Made by a program: the position numbers and the translations under genes. This document shows positions 12,650 to 26,961 of a stretch of DNA of 64,000 nt, one piece after another. A model generated the notes under the pieces. It searched no databases, was not told the DNA's origin, and saw only the letters and a program-made list of their open reading frames with translations. How positions within the stretch are numbered: the first letter of the stretch is position 1; every line of letters begins with the position of its first letter. Source of the DNA: Glandiceps talaboti (Eukaryota; Hemichordata; Enteropneusta; Spengelidae); the NCBI RefSeq assembly GCF_964340395.1, contig NC_135560.1:14364098-14428097 (forward strand), written 5' to 3'.

Positions 12650-13140
12650 TAATTAATATCAAATTCGGTCGAAATATCAGTCGATTATACTAAATTCAGT
12701 ACAATATTAGGATTGTTCAATTAATACTAAATTCGGTACAAATATTAGGACTTCAATTAATACTAAATTCATTACAAATATTAGGATGTTTAATTAATAC
12801 TACATTCAGTACAATATTAGGATTGTTCAATTAATACTAAATTCATTTAAAACTAAGGCTTGATCAATTACAGCGATATACAACTGGTCAATTAATACTA
12901 AATTCAATACACATGAGGACTGCTTACTACTAAATTCAGTAACAAATATTAGGACATCAATTAATATTAAATTCTGTGCAAACATTAGGACTGACCAATT
13001 AATACTAAATTAAGTACAACTATGAGGACTGATCAATTAATATCAAATTCAGTAACAAATATTTGGACAGATCAATTAATACTAAATTAAGTACAAATAT
13101 TACTAGGACAGATCGATTAATACTAAATTCAGTACAAATG
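12650..13140. repeat. AT-rich tandem repeat, unit about 35-40 bp
   Basis: Degenerate units of the type CAATTAATACTAAATTC-AGTACAAATATTAGGACTG recur about 13 times. Spacing varies and some units are shortened. It is a minisatellite with no coding potential. Confidence 0.8.
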
Positions 13141-13145
13141 GAAGA

Positions 13146-14691
13146 GATCCTGAAATAACTCTATTTTTACTTCCATAATTAATACAAGCTGTTAGACATG
13201 GAGATAATCATAAGAATTGGGTTAACATACCAATTTATTTTGTTTAGATTTCATCTAAGTACAAAATGTACATATGGTGCCCCACTATAATACAATGTGC
13301 ACATATTGGACATTTTGTTAATAATGCTCTGATGCAGGATCTTTGACAACAAGTTTTATAATATCAAAATATCATTTTCTGTTCTGAAGAAAGTGCATTT
13401 GTCTGTCAACGGTACAACTAAGGCTGTGTTTACACATTTTCAAATAAAAAACCTAACATTATTTTTCATTTTAACGCATTTTCATGATGTGTTTTAATAC
13501 ACAATAGACGACAAATGTTTCTGTGGTACAACTAAGTATCAGTCCAACTCACAGTGATATGGTACGATAAACTTTTCAACACTTTTCAATTGTTTCTGAC
13601 CATTTACATGGCAACACTGAAGACAACGAATTGCAAACAATGCTGTTGCACATGTGCAAACATAACAAGATGTCTGTATTATGTCTGTGAGTACATGTAT
13701 GTCATCGATGGGTCATTCACAAGGTCAAATACGCGCATTTTCGAATTGGTTATTTTAAATACACGACTGTTTTTGAGTCTTTCGCTTTTCACGCATTTAC
13801 ACGGACTGCTTTGAAAACGATCCACTATTGGCAGAATTTTCAAATCATTGCGTTTTTATGCCCATTTTTAGCTTTCCACTTAAACGGTAGTTGCAAACAC
13901 AACTTACAAAATAGTCGCACATTTTCATAAAACACAGAATTGTGTACAATTGGGGATTAACATTTGAAAAAATATTAAAATGTGCCCAAATTATTGATAT
14001 TTAAACAACAACTTTCACATGATTCTGAAGTTAGTAGGGGAGAAAATTTGACTTCTCTATTCCTTTCTGGAGAATACATCAGTGTGAAATTAGTAATAAT
14101 TATCTTCACAAATTTGTCAAATATCAAAGTTTACATTTCTATATTATATATGTCAGTAGAGTGAAGGATTGGTTACACTGTGGCAACAGGTTGAAGCTTT
14201 TAATCCTACACATTCTAGGCAGTCCCTGGTAAGTGTAAAGTGATTAAAGGCAGCTTTAAAATGACACAGTGTGTGTAATAGCATCTGACACTATTAGTAA
14301 GGGACAATACACTGCATGTGCACAGCAGTTCGCTGTAAAAATCTCCTCAAAAAACCACAAAGTAGTGCAATGTGAAGCTGAAAAATCCAACCTCCATGAT
14401 ATGGTTCTATTAGAGAATAAGTAACCAACTAAAAAAAGGCACAATTTAAAAGATTTGTAACTTAATTAAAACAATTTGACAGAAAACATGATAGATCCAT
14501 ACTCTGCACAGACTTCAATGATTCATTCACATATCTCACTTTATAATAACATAACATTTCTGAATCGTATTTTCATTTTACAAACATTGTGAATTAATTG
14601 CTAACTTGGAAGAAAACTCAGACCGGCCTAATCCAGTGCTAAATCTGTGAGACTGCTACACTCAGGAATAGTGAACAAGTTAAAGAAGAAT
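13146..14691. other. No gene seen
   Basis: Short frames at 13554-13814 (+), 13982-14164 (+) and 14256-14444 (-) have no splice context or recognisable domain. An ACACATTTTC/ACGCATTTTC-like motif recurs between 13430 and 13870. Confidence 0.5.
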
Positions 14692-15889
14692 CACAGATTC
14701 AGTCAGTGAATGAGTGTACGCAGTGGAGTCACAGATTCAGTCAGTAGACAGGCTATGATGAATGAGTGTAGCGGAGTCACAGGTACAGTCAGTAGACAGG
14801 CTATAGTGAATGAGTGTAGTGGAGTCACAGATTCAGTCAGTAGACAGGCTATAGTGAGTGAGTGAGTGTAGTGGAGTCACAGATTCAGTCAGTGGACAGG
14901 CTGTAGTGAATGAGTGTAGTGGAGTCACAGATTCAGTCAGTAGACAGGCTATAGTGAGTGAGTGAGTGTAGCGGAGTCACAGGTACAGTCAGTAGACAGG
15001 CTATAGTGAATGAGTGTAGTGGAGTCACAGATTCAGTCAGTAGACAGGCTATAGTGAGTGAGTGAGTGAGTGTAGTGGAGTCACAGATTCAGTCAGTAGA
15101 CAGACTATAGTGAATGAGTGTAGTGGAGTCACAGATTCAGTCAGTAGACAGGCTATAGTGAATGAGTGTAGTGGAGTCACAGATTCAATCAGTAGACAGG
15201 CTATAGTGAATGAGTGTAGTAGATAATAGAGTCACAGATTCAGTCAGTAGACAGGCTATAGTGAATGAGTGTAATAGTGGAGTCACAGATTCAGTCAGTA
15301 GACAGGCTATAGTGAATGAGTGTAGTGGAGTCACAGATTCAATCAGTAGACAGGCTATAGTGAATGAGTGTAGTGGAGTCACAGATTCAGTCAGTAGACA
15401 GGCTATAGTGAATGAGTGTAGTGGAGTCACAGATTCAGTCAGTAGACAGACTATAGTGAATGAGTGTAGTGGAGTCACAGATTCAGTCAGTAGACAGGCT
15501 ATAGTGAATGAGTGTAGTGGAGTCACAGATTCAGTCAGTAGACAGGTTATAGTGAATGAGTGTAGTGGAGTCAAAGATTCAGTCAGTAGACAGGCTATAG
15601 TGAATGAGTGTAGTGGAGTCACAGATTCAGTCAGTAGACAGGCTATAGTGGATGAGTGTAGCGGAGTCACAGATTCAGTCAGTAGACAGGCTATAGTGAA
15701 TGAGTGTAGTAGAGTCACAGATTCAGTCAGTAGACAGGCTATAGTGAATGAGTGTAGTGGAGTCACAGATTCAGTCAGTAGCCAGGCTATAGTGAATGAG
15801 TGTAGTGGAGTCACAGATTCAGTCAGTAGACAGGCTATAGTGAATGAGTGTAGCGGAGTCACAGATTCAGTCAGTAGCCAGGCTATAGA
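14692..15889. repeat. 48-bp minisatellite array, about 24 units
   Basis: The unit runs from GTGGAGTCACAGATTCAGTC through AGTAGACAGGCTATAGTGAA to TGAGTGTA, 48 bases in all. The left part (up to about 15080) contains variant units with CAGGTACAG and extra GTGAGTGAGTGAG. The right part is more uniform, with point variants such as CAGACTATAG, AGCCAGGC and TCAATCAG. The period is divisible by three and lacks stops. It therefore produces 239- and 261-residue frames on the two strands, made of 16-residue repeats (SGVTDSVSRQAIVNEC on +). These are best read as artefacts of the repeat, not genes: flanks show no splice or start context. Confidence 0.93.
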
Positions 15890-18739
15890 ATTTACTATGG
15901 GTACATGCTGTACATGTATGTTTTTATAAAAGGTTGCATGCCCTTCACCTAAACCAAAACTTGACCTCATATAGCTCCTAAATCTACAAATTTTCCACTA
16001 CAACCCTTAATCATTACAATGTGATGAAGAGTACAAGAAACAATTTGATGATCAAACAACAATAACAACAACAACAACAACTTCTCATATATAACCTATC
16101 AACTTTACAATCAGTCTGTAACAGATTGTTTTTACAGTAGCTACTGATCTGAGTCCACTGTTATTCACTGTATTGCAACAGTCATGTGGGAAATTCCAAT
16201 CATTGATGAAAGAATTCTAAGGTCAAACGATTCATTGTATTTGGTCATGACCTAGAGTGGATTTCACTGATATACTAGTGTCATAACAGGGAGTGTTCAT
16301 GAATGTTTGAATAGGTAGGGTACATGTATAAACCACACAGTCCTGCCCTTGTGTGTAAACAGTGGAATTTACAATAGACAACTATAACATTAGAAGATGT
16401 ACAGCAGTACAGTGTCCATTACAGACAAATCATTTATGGGTCAAAATGATGTTACCGTGGCAATCGAACTCTCTGTTTTACTAAAAACAGTTAAACTATA
16501 ACTTAGTAATTGTTGTTCGATGTGGTACATGTAGATTACACAAGTGGGTGATAGTGGCGCCTCTGTTGTGTGATTCTAATCACCCTGTGGTCAAGATAGT
16601 GTAAAACACAGTGGAAGCCCCAAAAATGTACTGTAACACTGCAAGATAATGGAATTAAGTCATCAGAAATATGCCACCCTACAATGTGTACATGATTGTG
16701 TATCAGAGTAATAGCCTAGAATCCTGGCGAATGGGGATTTCATATTTTGATTTTTTGATGAGGGGAAATAATGAATTCAAAATCCCAACATCCATATATC
16801 TGCACTGAATTCGAGGCTAGGAGATTGATGATTTTTTTAAATAATTCAATAGCTGAAGTATTATATTAGCATGGAATCCATGCGGATTGCATATTTTACA
16901 TTCGTTTTTCCAATCAGACGAATGTAATATATCCAGTCCACATGGACTCCAGGCTAAGTATTACATAAACATGTTGCAACTATAGTTTTAGTTTGTGCCT
17001 GTAAACCGAGACCTCAATTGCCAGAGTAATGATTAACGGTACTGGGGTTTCTTGTCGGGACATCATGTACACATGTACATGTATAGCAAGAGATTGGGGC
17101 CAGCATCAGATTTCGGTTTACCACAAGAAATTACTGATTGGATCAAAAGGGAACTTGCAAACCCGCCATCTTGAATGGTGCATCATGGGAAATGTGATAA
17201 TAAATACTAATCAATTAGCATTGTAAACAATATTGTTACATTGTTTATAACCAGGAATGATCAATTCATAGTCACCCTGATCTTTGTGGGAGGTTAATTT
17301 TATCAGTAGCTCCAGATTAGGTATTACGATAACCACATATAATCCCATAGTCCTTTGCATCTGAGCATGCTCAGTTTGGATTGCAAGTTCTCTATCTGGC
17401 TATAGATGGCATACCGATGTATATACATTTGTACATATACAGTGTTCATTTTCTGTACATATTTTTTTTTGTATGTGCATGGGGTGTTATTTTTTCAATC
17501 AGGCAACCAACAAAATTTTCACTAAAAATTGTTAAAATACTAAAACTAGACATTGTAAATGTTAATTAGAGGTCTATTTTATCTATAAGTAGTTATAATA
17601 AGTAATAAGTTGAAATTATGATTCATTGGGGTGCTGGTTTTTGGGTGTAAAGCCAAACATCAAATTGATTAGATAATATTACACCATACTTCGTGTCCTG
17701 ATACACAAATTTGTTTAAGTTTCAAGTTTCCAGTAAGTTTCGAAATATGTTCCAGTAGCTGCTAGTGTAGCTGTAATCATGGCAAAATTGTAAAGAGATA
17801 TATTTCAGAATCTAATATTTTTTATAATTTTTTTGTGTGTGCAAGAATGTATAGTTTCTTAGTAAATATGTTTTTGATTACTCCCATCAAATATTATGAA
17901 TGCAGGTGTTTTAAAAGGAAGTGATTTTGGAGATATTTCCACATATATAGAATCCTAGGTAATAATACATAACTGTACTGTGTACATCAATCTTCAAATT
18001 CACCAGACAAAGAACACCTGGTCCCCAACACCATTACAGTATTGTATTGATGTAAATTTTTAATTCATTAGGGTGCAATTTTAATACGGTTATAAATATT
18101 ACAAGATTATTTGTCAAACACACTTTAATAAAATATGGAATTACTACATGAAAATTTATAATTCAATACAAATTTCAAACCTGTCACAGCTAATGGTCTT
18201 TACTTTTAATACATAAATTACACTGCCAATTCAGGATGGGGGGTACCAGATAATCATGAGTTTCTACATTTAAATCATTCTCTGGTAGTAGTCTGGTTAC
18301 CTTTGAAATATAGGTTTATGTCAATATCTATGGATCGGACATACAGCTTGTATAAGTAAATAGTTGTACAAAGGTGATGATGTCCAAAAACCATGACTAA
18401 AGTAAACACGAGAAGGTAAAATTCAGTCATGCCTAAACTATCCAATTCAGTACACATGTACATGTACTACTCCCATGCTACTAAGATTCCATACTAAGTA
18501 TACAACTGTGTACCTGTCAAGTAATCTCAATGGAAAGAAATATAGCTATGATAGTGTACTTGACCTGAACTATTGCTATTGGCTATATGGTATCAATGGT
18601 CCGATGTTGGCATATCTACGACATTTATACTTCAATAAAGGAAATGATGTATGAGGTTGTCATTGTTGGTCTGTCATAGGCGGAATGCTGTCGCGCTGGC
18701 TTGTACCGTTCAATAGTGCATGAGCATGGTAATATTAAA
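15890..18739. other. No gene seen; small repeats
   Basis: It contains an (ACA)n run at about 16058-16080 and a fold-back at 16866-16957, where TTAGCATGGAATCCATG and CATGGACTCCAGGCTAA pair, with ACATTCGT and ACGAATGT inside. Frames at 17029-17226 and 17381-17569 have no gene-like context. Confidence 0.5.
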
Positions 18740-19290
18740 GATACCTGCTGAGGTACTTGGGGACAGCCTTAGTCACGAATAAGAGAGTCACCAGTGTATA
18801 TTATACATCACTCAATAGCCATGCATGCACATACATGTAACTGGTTCTTTAGGCAATGCTATAGAGCAGAGCAGAGCACTAATATATATCAGATACTTGG
18901 GGACGGTTACATGTACATGTACTTTTTTTTGTTATTATTATTTGTTATTGTTACCATTTACACCTCCAATTCCAGATGCCATGTTGGCATCCAGACTAGA
19001 GTGAGACAGTCTCCAGTGTGTAATCTATACCACTACCAATGAATAGCCATGCAAGCACCAAACACAAGGTGGTTCTAAGGCAAAGGTCATAAATACTGTA
19101 ACAGCAGAACAGTAATACCAGATACTAGGGGACAGTTACATGTACTTTTTTGTATAGTCAAAAGTGAGAAAGTCTCCAGTGGCAGTGTGTATGCAAATCA
19201 ATAACCATGCATGCACAGTAACGCAGCTAGGGTGACTATAGTTCTTTGGCACAGCTATACAGCAAAACATTATATGCAGTGAATAATGTA
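18740..19290. repeat. Diverged tandem repeat, unit about 190 bp, three copies
   Basis: Each unit carries the order GTCTCCAGTGT or GTCACCAGTGT, ATAGCCATGCATGCAC, GGTTCTTTAGGCA, CAGATACT-GGGGACAGTTACATGTAC and then a T-run. Copies start near 18785, 19005 and 19165. Divergence is high, so the array is old. Confidence 0.65.
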
Positions 19291-22200
19291 TTTGAGTGTT
19301 TGTATAATAACGGAAATACTCTCAATTTCCCTGTAAAGAATTCATCATTGCACTACTTTATGATTCTAAGAATTTAATTCACCAGAAACAGAATGGAGCA
19401 ATTGAAAGGGCTTTTTATTTTGTAGCATACATGCAGACAGTTACTTCACAATGGTCTCTGCAGTTTTATAGAAATGAGAACGTATGATGTGAATGCCAGT
19501 TTTTGTACAACATGATATTTACATGAACATTTCAGTTCAATTTTTCATTTTCACCACAGGATGACACATCAAAAATAAAATATTATTTTAATGTCACATA
19601 TGATATATATATACTCTAGTGTATTCTAGCTTATGTTTACAAGCAGTCTGGATGCAATGTGGTATAGAATCACTTCAAATGTAAAAAAAAGATCTTGATA
19701 TTCGATGTAGGATATTAGAGCACTAGGATAGATAACTGTTACAGCCTAGAGACTTGGACAACTAGCTTTTAATTTTTTAATTAAGCCAGATATAGCCAAG
19801 TCTCTGAGCTAGCTGATGATTGAAATTTGTTTTCTATGAGCTATCTATCAATATCATTTTAGCCAAGTCTCTGCGCTAGCTGATGATTGAAATTACCATA
19901 TTGCAAGGTATCATTTCCGATTTTTCATCAGTTTGTATTTTCAAACTTATTAGTAAAGCGTTATTAAGTGTTTCTAAAGACCAATTTAGTAAATGAGTCT
20001 AATTACTGTACATTCATTTCCTGTACACAGTAGCAAATTGAAATTACAATGTAGTTCTATGATACAGGTTGATTATGGCATTAGCGTTTGGTTAGATTTA
20101 GCAAAATTCCCTTTCCTAATTCCCCAAATACATGTACACATGTACCGGTAATATGTATAATATATCACTCCTCCAAAATTACAATTCTATGATGTGAACA
20201 TATGCAATTACGAAATCGTCAAAATTTCATTTTTATTATGAAATGTCACATTAATGTAATATCGATTGTGATGATTAATTAAGCTTCTTGGATGGTGTTT
20301 ACATATAATTCAACATCCTCACACAATTTCAAATTAAAAACTAATTACCATCACCACAGCTATGATAATTTTGCACAAAAATGGAAAATTAAGTCAAGCA
20401 ATAATACTCCAAGTCAGTTTTTATTATAATTAATCAGTTGTCTAATCCTCATTTCTTTATTAAAATCATTGAAAAAAATGTGTTATTTAGGATCCAAATG
20501 ATCTGTTCATTTCATCAATATCATAAGCAATTTGGAAACATACATGCACAACCAATAAATATGATATGTACGAGATGCTATAAATGAATATGTATCTATT
20601 ATACCATGCTTTCAATATAGCATGTTGGTAAGAGTAATATTATATTATTATTATCAAAATCTATTAATATCGAGTGACCATTTCTAAATACTTACCGCTA
20701 TGTCTTACATGTCATCATTTATGGTCTTAGCTAACATGTCATCATTTATTCATATCTGGTGACCATTTTTAAACACTTACCCCTATGTCTCCCATGTCAT
20801 CATTTTAATATACCAGGTATAACACAGAATGAGATACTAGTACCGGTAGGGTTTTTTTGTTTTCTTCAATGTTTGTTTCATACTTTTACCGTAAAAGTTA
20901 AACTGATATACATATTTCTTCTCGGTATCATCTCCATAAAAGATATTAATTCAGTTAGTTTTATACGACTTGTCTCACAGTAACCCTTGCTAGCTATACA
21001 CATAGTAATATGATGATAAAATTCACGCTTGAAGGCCATCAATTTTTGCATAGATGGAAAAAAAGGCGACACAAAAAGGAGATTTCCAGTTCACTCTAAT
21101 TCGTGATTGAATCAGCCTTCACGTATCTGAAAACAAAACTTTTCATGGGAAGGCAATACATGTGTTACCAAACGTTAAAGACTCAGTTTGAAAAAGGATT
21201 AAAATTTAGGTGTGAAAAACAAGTTGTCGGATCTACTGGAGATTTAGATAAAGTTGGACTAGAAAAAATGAAATATCCTATGTTCCTGTAATCCTAAATG
21301 GCAACATTAATGTGAGAATCTGGGATTGAGACCTTGGCCTTTAAGCTCTACCACTGGTACTTCACTACATTTCAAACATAAATAAATAAATAGAGTAAAA
21401 GGTTATTGCCCATAATTGTAGTATTAGTTCAAAACTAGTATTTGTTTTATTACTGGTGATTTCCTCTTTTTTAAGTAGCTTTAGGTCTTGTGGTTGTGAG
21501 TCACGATTTTGCCTTTCACACGTAATCTAGGCTACGGTACCCTCTAGACCCAGGATGGACTGTTGCCGCCAATAGTCATTCTGCAGTCTATGATAACCCT
21601 TACCTGCGATCACATGAAAGGCCATAAATATGCCTTGGAATGTTACATGCACGGGTTTTAGTCTGCCAGACTGAGCCTTTAGCACCATAAAATTATGATC
21701 TTCCCAAGTACCCATAAAATGTGGTTAAATCCTTGTTGAAATGCCGAGTAGACGAATTCTGATCCCATACTGTATGGATCATTGACAGGCTTATTTTGTA
21801 GCTACTTTCTGTGATATGTTGCAACAACCGTACGGTACTCAAGGAGACCATTTAAATGACCATTTTCTATATGTGTGAAGGTTTTGTGAATTTACGAATG
21901 TACATGTAAAGCCCATGATTTTACGAATGTTTTGTGAGACTGATCATAAATAACAGTTTTACTACAAGTTTTATGGTTTAGAAAGCTCTCAAATAAAGGC
22001 ATATACTTCAATTGATATGTTTCTTTTAATAGTAGAATGTGTGTAGGTAACTAACTATAAATCTACATATTACTACCTGTGGTACTAAAAGACACTGAAA
22101 ATGTCAAAAAATATTTGACGTAAATTTCCAGCATTGTGGAACTTTCAGTAAATTGTATTCAAAAAGAAGCTTTTGGGGCTCATTCCAAATTGTTTTCAAT

Positions 22201-22799
22201 ACTACCTGTGGCAAATTCCATGCTAAAAAAGATAAATTTTTATTTTATTTATTTATTGAGGGGGACAAAAATATTCGAAATACATTTCTATTACTGCCGA
22301 GTTTTAAAATGTAGTCCTGAATATATCTTTCAGAAAATTTAATACATGCAAAATAATTTGTTTCTGGGCTCATTTCAAATTATTTTGAAACACTACTTTT
22401 GTTACTAACATTGCCAAATGTCATGCATATTCAAAAAGTATTTTGGCAGTACAAATTTGAAACATTTGAGTACGGCTGTAATATGTCGTGTGTAGAACTT
22501 AAATGTACAAACAAAATACCCCCTTGGGAGATAAGGATGAATCCTCTTTCCCCCTAGGGGGTATTTGTTGGTAAACAACTAAGTACAAGTTGGGAGAAAA
22601 AGGAAGTGCCAGCGTTCTCTTCTTTTTCAATAATGATTCATGGTGTGGTTTTTTTTTTACATTTTGTTAAATCTCACTTCACTCAGACCCTTTCATCTCA
22701 TTATATATGTCTTATAATTTAATATAAATGCTGTTATCAATTTACAAAGAGTAACAATTCAAACTGAAAATCAATAATTCGTTTTTATAACATGACATG
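19291..22799. other. No gene seen; an 84-bp direct duplication
   Basis: GTGACCATTTCTAAATACTT at 20676 recurs as GTGACCATTTTTAAACACTT at 20760, each followed by CCATGTCATCATTT-like or ACATGTCATCATTT-like sequence. AGCCAAGTCTCTG-GCTAGCTGATGATTGAAATT is repeated at about 19794 and 19860. Pairs such as ACCCCCTTGGGAGATAAGG / CCCCCTAGGGGGT at about 22520-22563 give a short hairpin. No convincing exon was found. Confidence 0.5.
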
Positions 22800-23150
22800 T
22801 TAATAAAAGTAGCCATATATGGATGAGTATTTATTTTGGATTTTTAATTTATAAAACAACTTTACCATGTTTTTCCTACTTTAAACTAAACATGCATCGA
22901 TAAAGTCCATGTTTGTCATTCGATAAATTGCAAAAAGCTAAAAAAAAAGTGTTGGAAAATGTTGTTATTGTATGTACAATAACAGCATTTGACAGACATT
23001 AAATTTCATTTCCTATTATTGAGTTCCAAACAAGAGCTTGGTATATGTTCCTTCTCATTTTTTTTTCAAGTAGAAAAACTTAGTCAAGTTTGTTTTATAA
23101 ATTAAAATTCCAAAATAAATATCTAATTCTCATCCATACGGCCATTTTAA
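22800..23150. mobile_element. TTAA-flanked fold-back MITE, family 1, copy B
   Basis: The left end TTAATAAAAGTAGCCATAT and the right end ATACGGCCATTTTAA are inverted relatives of the copy A ends. The inner blocks (GGATTTTTAATTTATAAAAC and TTTTATAAATTAAAATTCC) pair. It is more diverged than the copy at 32688. Confidence 0.75.
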
Positions 23151-26100
23151 TAAAGCAATGGTAAATTTTGATTCAGCTGAAGCAAATTTTTAATATTTTC
23201 ATTGTTTTAGGTTACTAAATAAATTGAATCTGCAGTAATAATTACATAAATTATGATTATAAGTTATGTTATAAATACATGCTAATTTTTTTCAGTATTC
23301 ACCTCTGATTACATAATAATGATCCCCTCACTAAGACATTACCGGTCCCTTGCATCCTTGAAGTTGGGTCTACTGTATTTGCATGATTGATGAACTTCCA
23401 TAAATAATTAATATTTTAATATTCTCTTTCTTCAGGATGTTTTCGTTTTCGTTTTCATTTTTTAATACACCTGTCTGAATAATTCTTAGCTGACTACATC
23501 AACATGTCTACTTCTTTCACAAAAAAAAAAAGTTTAAAAAAATTCTGCATATAAAAGTGATTATCTCTTTGAAATAAATATATTTTCTGCAAATGACAAG
23601 TACAAAATATTGCTGACTCACATTCCATATTGACCAGTGACCTGCTAGTCTTGCATCATAATCCCTTGCCATCATCTCAGTTACATAACAACTCCTTCTT
23701 CTAACCACTAATCTATTATGCATTGTAGTGGTTCTCCTATCATTTGTCAAGGAGATCTTTGCATAGATTACAGACCCCAAGTCCATGAATGAAACGAGAA
23801 AGATGGACAAACTGAGAGAAAGCCTACCATTTTTACAGTCACAGCGCTAATGCAAGAGCGTGAGGGGTAGTCTAGCTAGAGCTCAGGCTTTCTCCTGAAA
23901 GGTGCAATTGAGGATGCACACCATTTGGGCTATCACCCTCACTAGCATTGTAGCAACCTTTGGTAGCCTTCACAGTGAGCAGAATAGCCCGAGGGCCGGG
24001 TCTTAGCATCATGACTAGGGGAGGGGTTGAGGGGTTGGGAGGGGGAATGGTTTGAGGAAACAAATTCCCTGTTAGTGCATTGCCCACGACAGTGCAGAAT
24101 GTACCAGAAAAAGTTACAGTTACAACGTATTATCAATCCTTTTATTTGACAGTTAATTTCAAATATAATACTTCTGGGTTAATTCTAATCCTATTTTCAA
24201 GACCTTTTTACTAGCAACTTACTCTTCTAATCTCGTTACTATTCCTACTTTGTATTAAAGTAAAAATTCCTTTCTTCTGCCACCAACTTGGAGACGTTTC
24301 CAGAACGGCAAAACAAAATGTTATAGCATAAGTCGTTACAATCTCATGGTAAGTATATACTTCCAGTACACAAATACAGTACAAAAAGGTGGCAAGATTT
24401 ATGGCTTGTACCACTCAGCTTGAAGTTGGATGGATGCTAACTTAAAGTACTAGTACATATCTCTCAGTATATATTATGTACATTCCCCTGCAGGTACAGT
24501 TGTTATCAGTATATACTAAGTATACTTTCAGGAGGCCGTCAACAAGCATATTGCTTACAACTTTGCAAGACAAGTATTGCCCCAGAGGACATCACCTGAT
24601 ACACACTATATAAAAACAAGGTACACTCAAGTGAAATAAATATTCTCAATCGTAAAAGTGAAACTGAAGATCTGCACAGAGTCTCGTCAATTCTTCTACT
24701 AACTATACAAACAAAATTATCATCCTGCAGCATCTTTTGTCAGATACCTGTGTTCTAATACATCATACACAGTTTTCCTTATAAATAGAACTAAAGCTAG
24801 GACGACTAACACATTAGCGGAGATCCCAATTTTGCATGATTTCACAATCTACGCAGCCATGCATGTTGGTTTTTATCTTGACTTGATGGATAGTGAAATG
24901 TTGAAGACAGCATTTGTAATTAATGTACTACACAGCTGCAATCTATATTCTTTAAAAGCATACCTGTGTAATACCTACAGACATATGATGTACTACAGAA
25001 TGATAACTACATCCATCTCTATGCACTGCAGTGATAAAATTTGACATTTAGAATTCTAGAAATGTCTCTATATATAGAGAGATGGTAAAACTGAGCAAAC
25101 AGGACAATGTCTCCATACACTTCAAAGTGAAAAAAAAAGAGCTTGCGGACCTCCAGTAATGGATCAATAATACTGCAAAGCAAATAAAATGAGCTAAGCT
25201 TGCAGAACTCTGGACAGATACCATATACTGCAGTCTGCAGAGCAAAAATAATGAGCTTGCAAAACTCTAGTAATGTCTTGATCATATACATGTACTACCG
25301 CGTGATAAAACCTACGCTTGTAAAAATGCCACTAAAATTGTCTCCTACTAATCTAATCTGATCTCATTTTCTCACTATATTTTTGCACTTAAAATCTCTA
25401 TTCAAATACAGTTTATTGCCACTCTACTTTACAACATTGGTGACAACTTTCCATCCATGTAATAAACATTGATGTGCTGATATTAATCAGAAAATGTGTT
25501 TTTTTGTCAGTATGAATGTTTCAGTTTGTAATCTCCAACTCACTATAAATCATATTTGGATGTTTAGTAATTAATGTACATTGTAATTCACATCAAATTT
25601 CCACCCAATAATGTCACTCCTTATCGTCATTATGATTCAGACAGTGGGACATCCGGGTATTTATAAATTTTTGTCTCAAAAACACTTCTCAGATGTTTGG
25701 AAACTAACCGCATCACCAGTCACTGACTCAGCCTAAGAGCAATTTTCTATGATGACAGTCTGGATACCAAGGTGGTATGGAAGCATCTCTAGCCACTCTA
25801 GAGATTTGATGAAGGAGATAGCACAAGATTATGATGATCTACTGATGCAAAAAACTTCACTGCAAAATGCAGATATCAGTGTTTTGTTGAGTTGCACTGC
25901 ACTAGGGTTTGTTTTCACCACACTTGATTTGCCTTGTACACACTGCAAGTGTATGGAGAGCTACCTAAAGATGGCATCACTCCATGGTACATTGTAGTGT
26001 TGATCATGCCGAGCTTTTGCACCTTTGCTTGGTTAATTTCAATTATGTTGAGGTCCTACGTATTAAAGCTTCTTTGTATTCCATTTCAGTAGACAGTTCA

Positions 26101-26961
26101 TGAGATTCAGTTTGATCAGATAGTTTTAGAGATGATTTGATACCATGTTTGCATTCAGACTAGTACATGTAGTGGACAGAGGGAGAGGGGAGAAAACCAA
26201 CCCAGAGACTTGTCTTGGTATTACTATCTCCAGAAGATCGAGAAACTATGCGTTCTTGAGATACGCAGTATACTTTATAAGACAGTTAATTCTCTGGCCT
26301 AGGAGAATGCTAAGATAGATTCTGTTCACTTTGAACAAAGGTTAATGAGTGATATGTTTATTTTTTTGCCATGGAGCTTATCAATATCATGATGGCCGTA
26401 TCATGATTATTTTGGACAACATGCATGCAACTGGTATGGCGTCACAAATGGCTATTAAAACTTGGCAGATAGTACACAGGATATGACATTTGTTACCTGG
26501 CCCTGTGTACGTGTGTGCTATAGTAAGACAGACATCAACAGTTGACCATAATTTACAATATACTGGACATTCCTTAGACATTCCAAAATGTTCATTCATG
26601 TGACAATTCTTGTGCAGTAAAATTGGCTCACTTAGGGTTCAAAGTACAATGTACAAAATGAGGTGACAGTCAGATTCATGACTTTTCACAAAAGAAGTTG
26701 ACATTTTCACTACAGGTGTACTCAGTAAAACTTAAAAATGAGGACACTGGAATCACCTGACATAAGTAACTCATAAACCAGATGTAGTGATAAATCTCTA
26801 TTGTCCCTAGTATGACAGGTACAATGTCATAGCCTTATACTAGTGTAACGGGTATTACAACATCATCATGTGTGTTATTAGCTAGTTTGTGTTATAATCT
26901 GGTGTGACAGAGGTATACCAAACTGTGTATAACCAATGTCACCTCAGTTGGGGGAAGGGGT
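23151..26961. other. No gene seen; possible old SINE remnants
   Basis: At 23868-23920 the + strand has a tRNA-like order: GTAGTCTAGCTAGAGC (A-box-like), then a TCAGG/CCTGA stem, then AAAGGTGCAATTGAGGATGC. At 23640-23730 the minus strand has TTAGTGGTTAGA followed by CAAGGGATTATGATGC. Both resemble degraded tRNA-derived SINE heads, but without copies this is weak. Three short direct repeats (GAGCTTGC-GA-CTC) lie at 25139, 25199 and 25253. Confidence 0.35.

Noticed and set aside
15185-15970. 239- and 261-residue reading frames on opposite strands
   Set aside because: Both are produced by the 48-bp stop-free minisatellite. They have no splice, start or domain evidence.
21595-21715. Minus frame GRLKPVHVTFQGIFMAFHVI before a GTAAGG donor
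   Set aside because: Protein-like, but the upstream AG has no pyrimidine tract and nothing recognisable is encoded. Not strong enough to list as an exon.
23517-23810. 97-residue minus frame
   Set aside because: The central part resembles a degraded tRNA-like SINE more than a protein, and the start and end run through T/A tracts.
25749-25997. 82-residue + frame with a coding-like first half
   Set aside because: No splice partners and no recognisable family.
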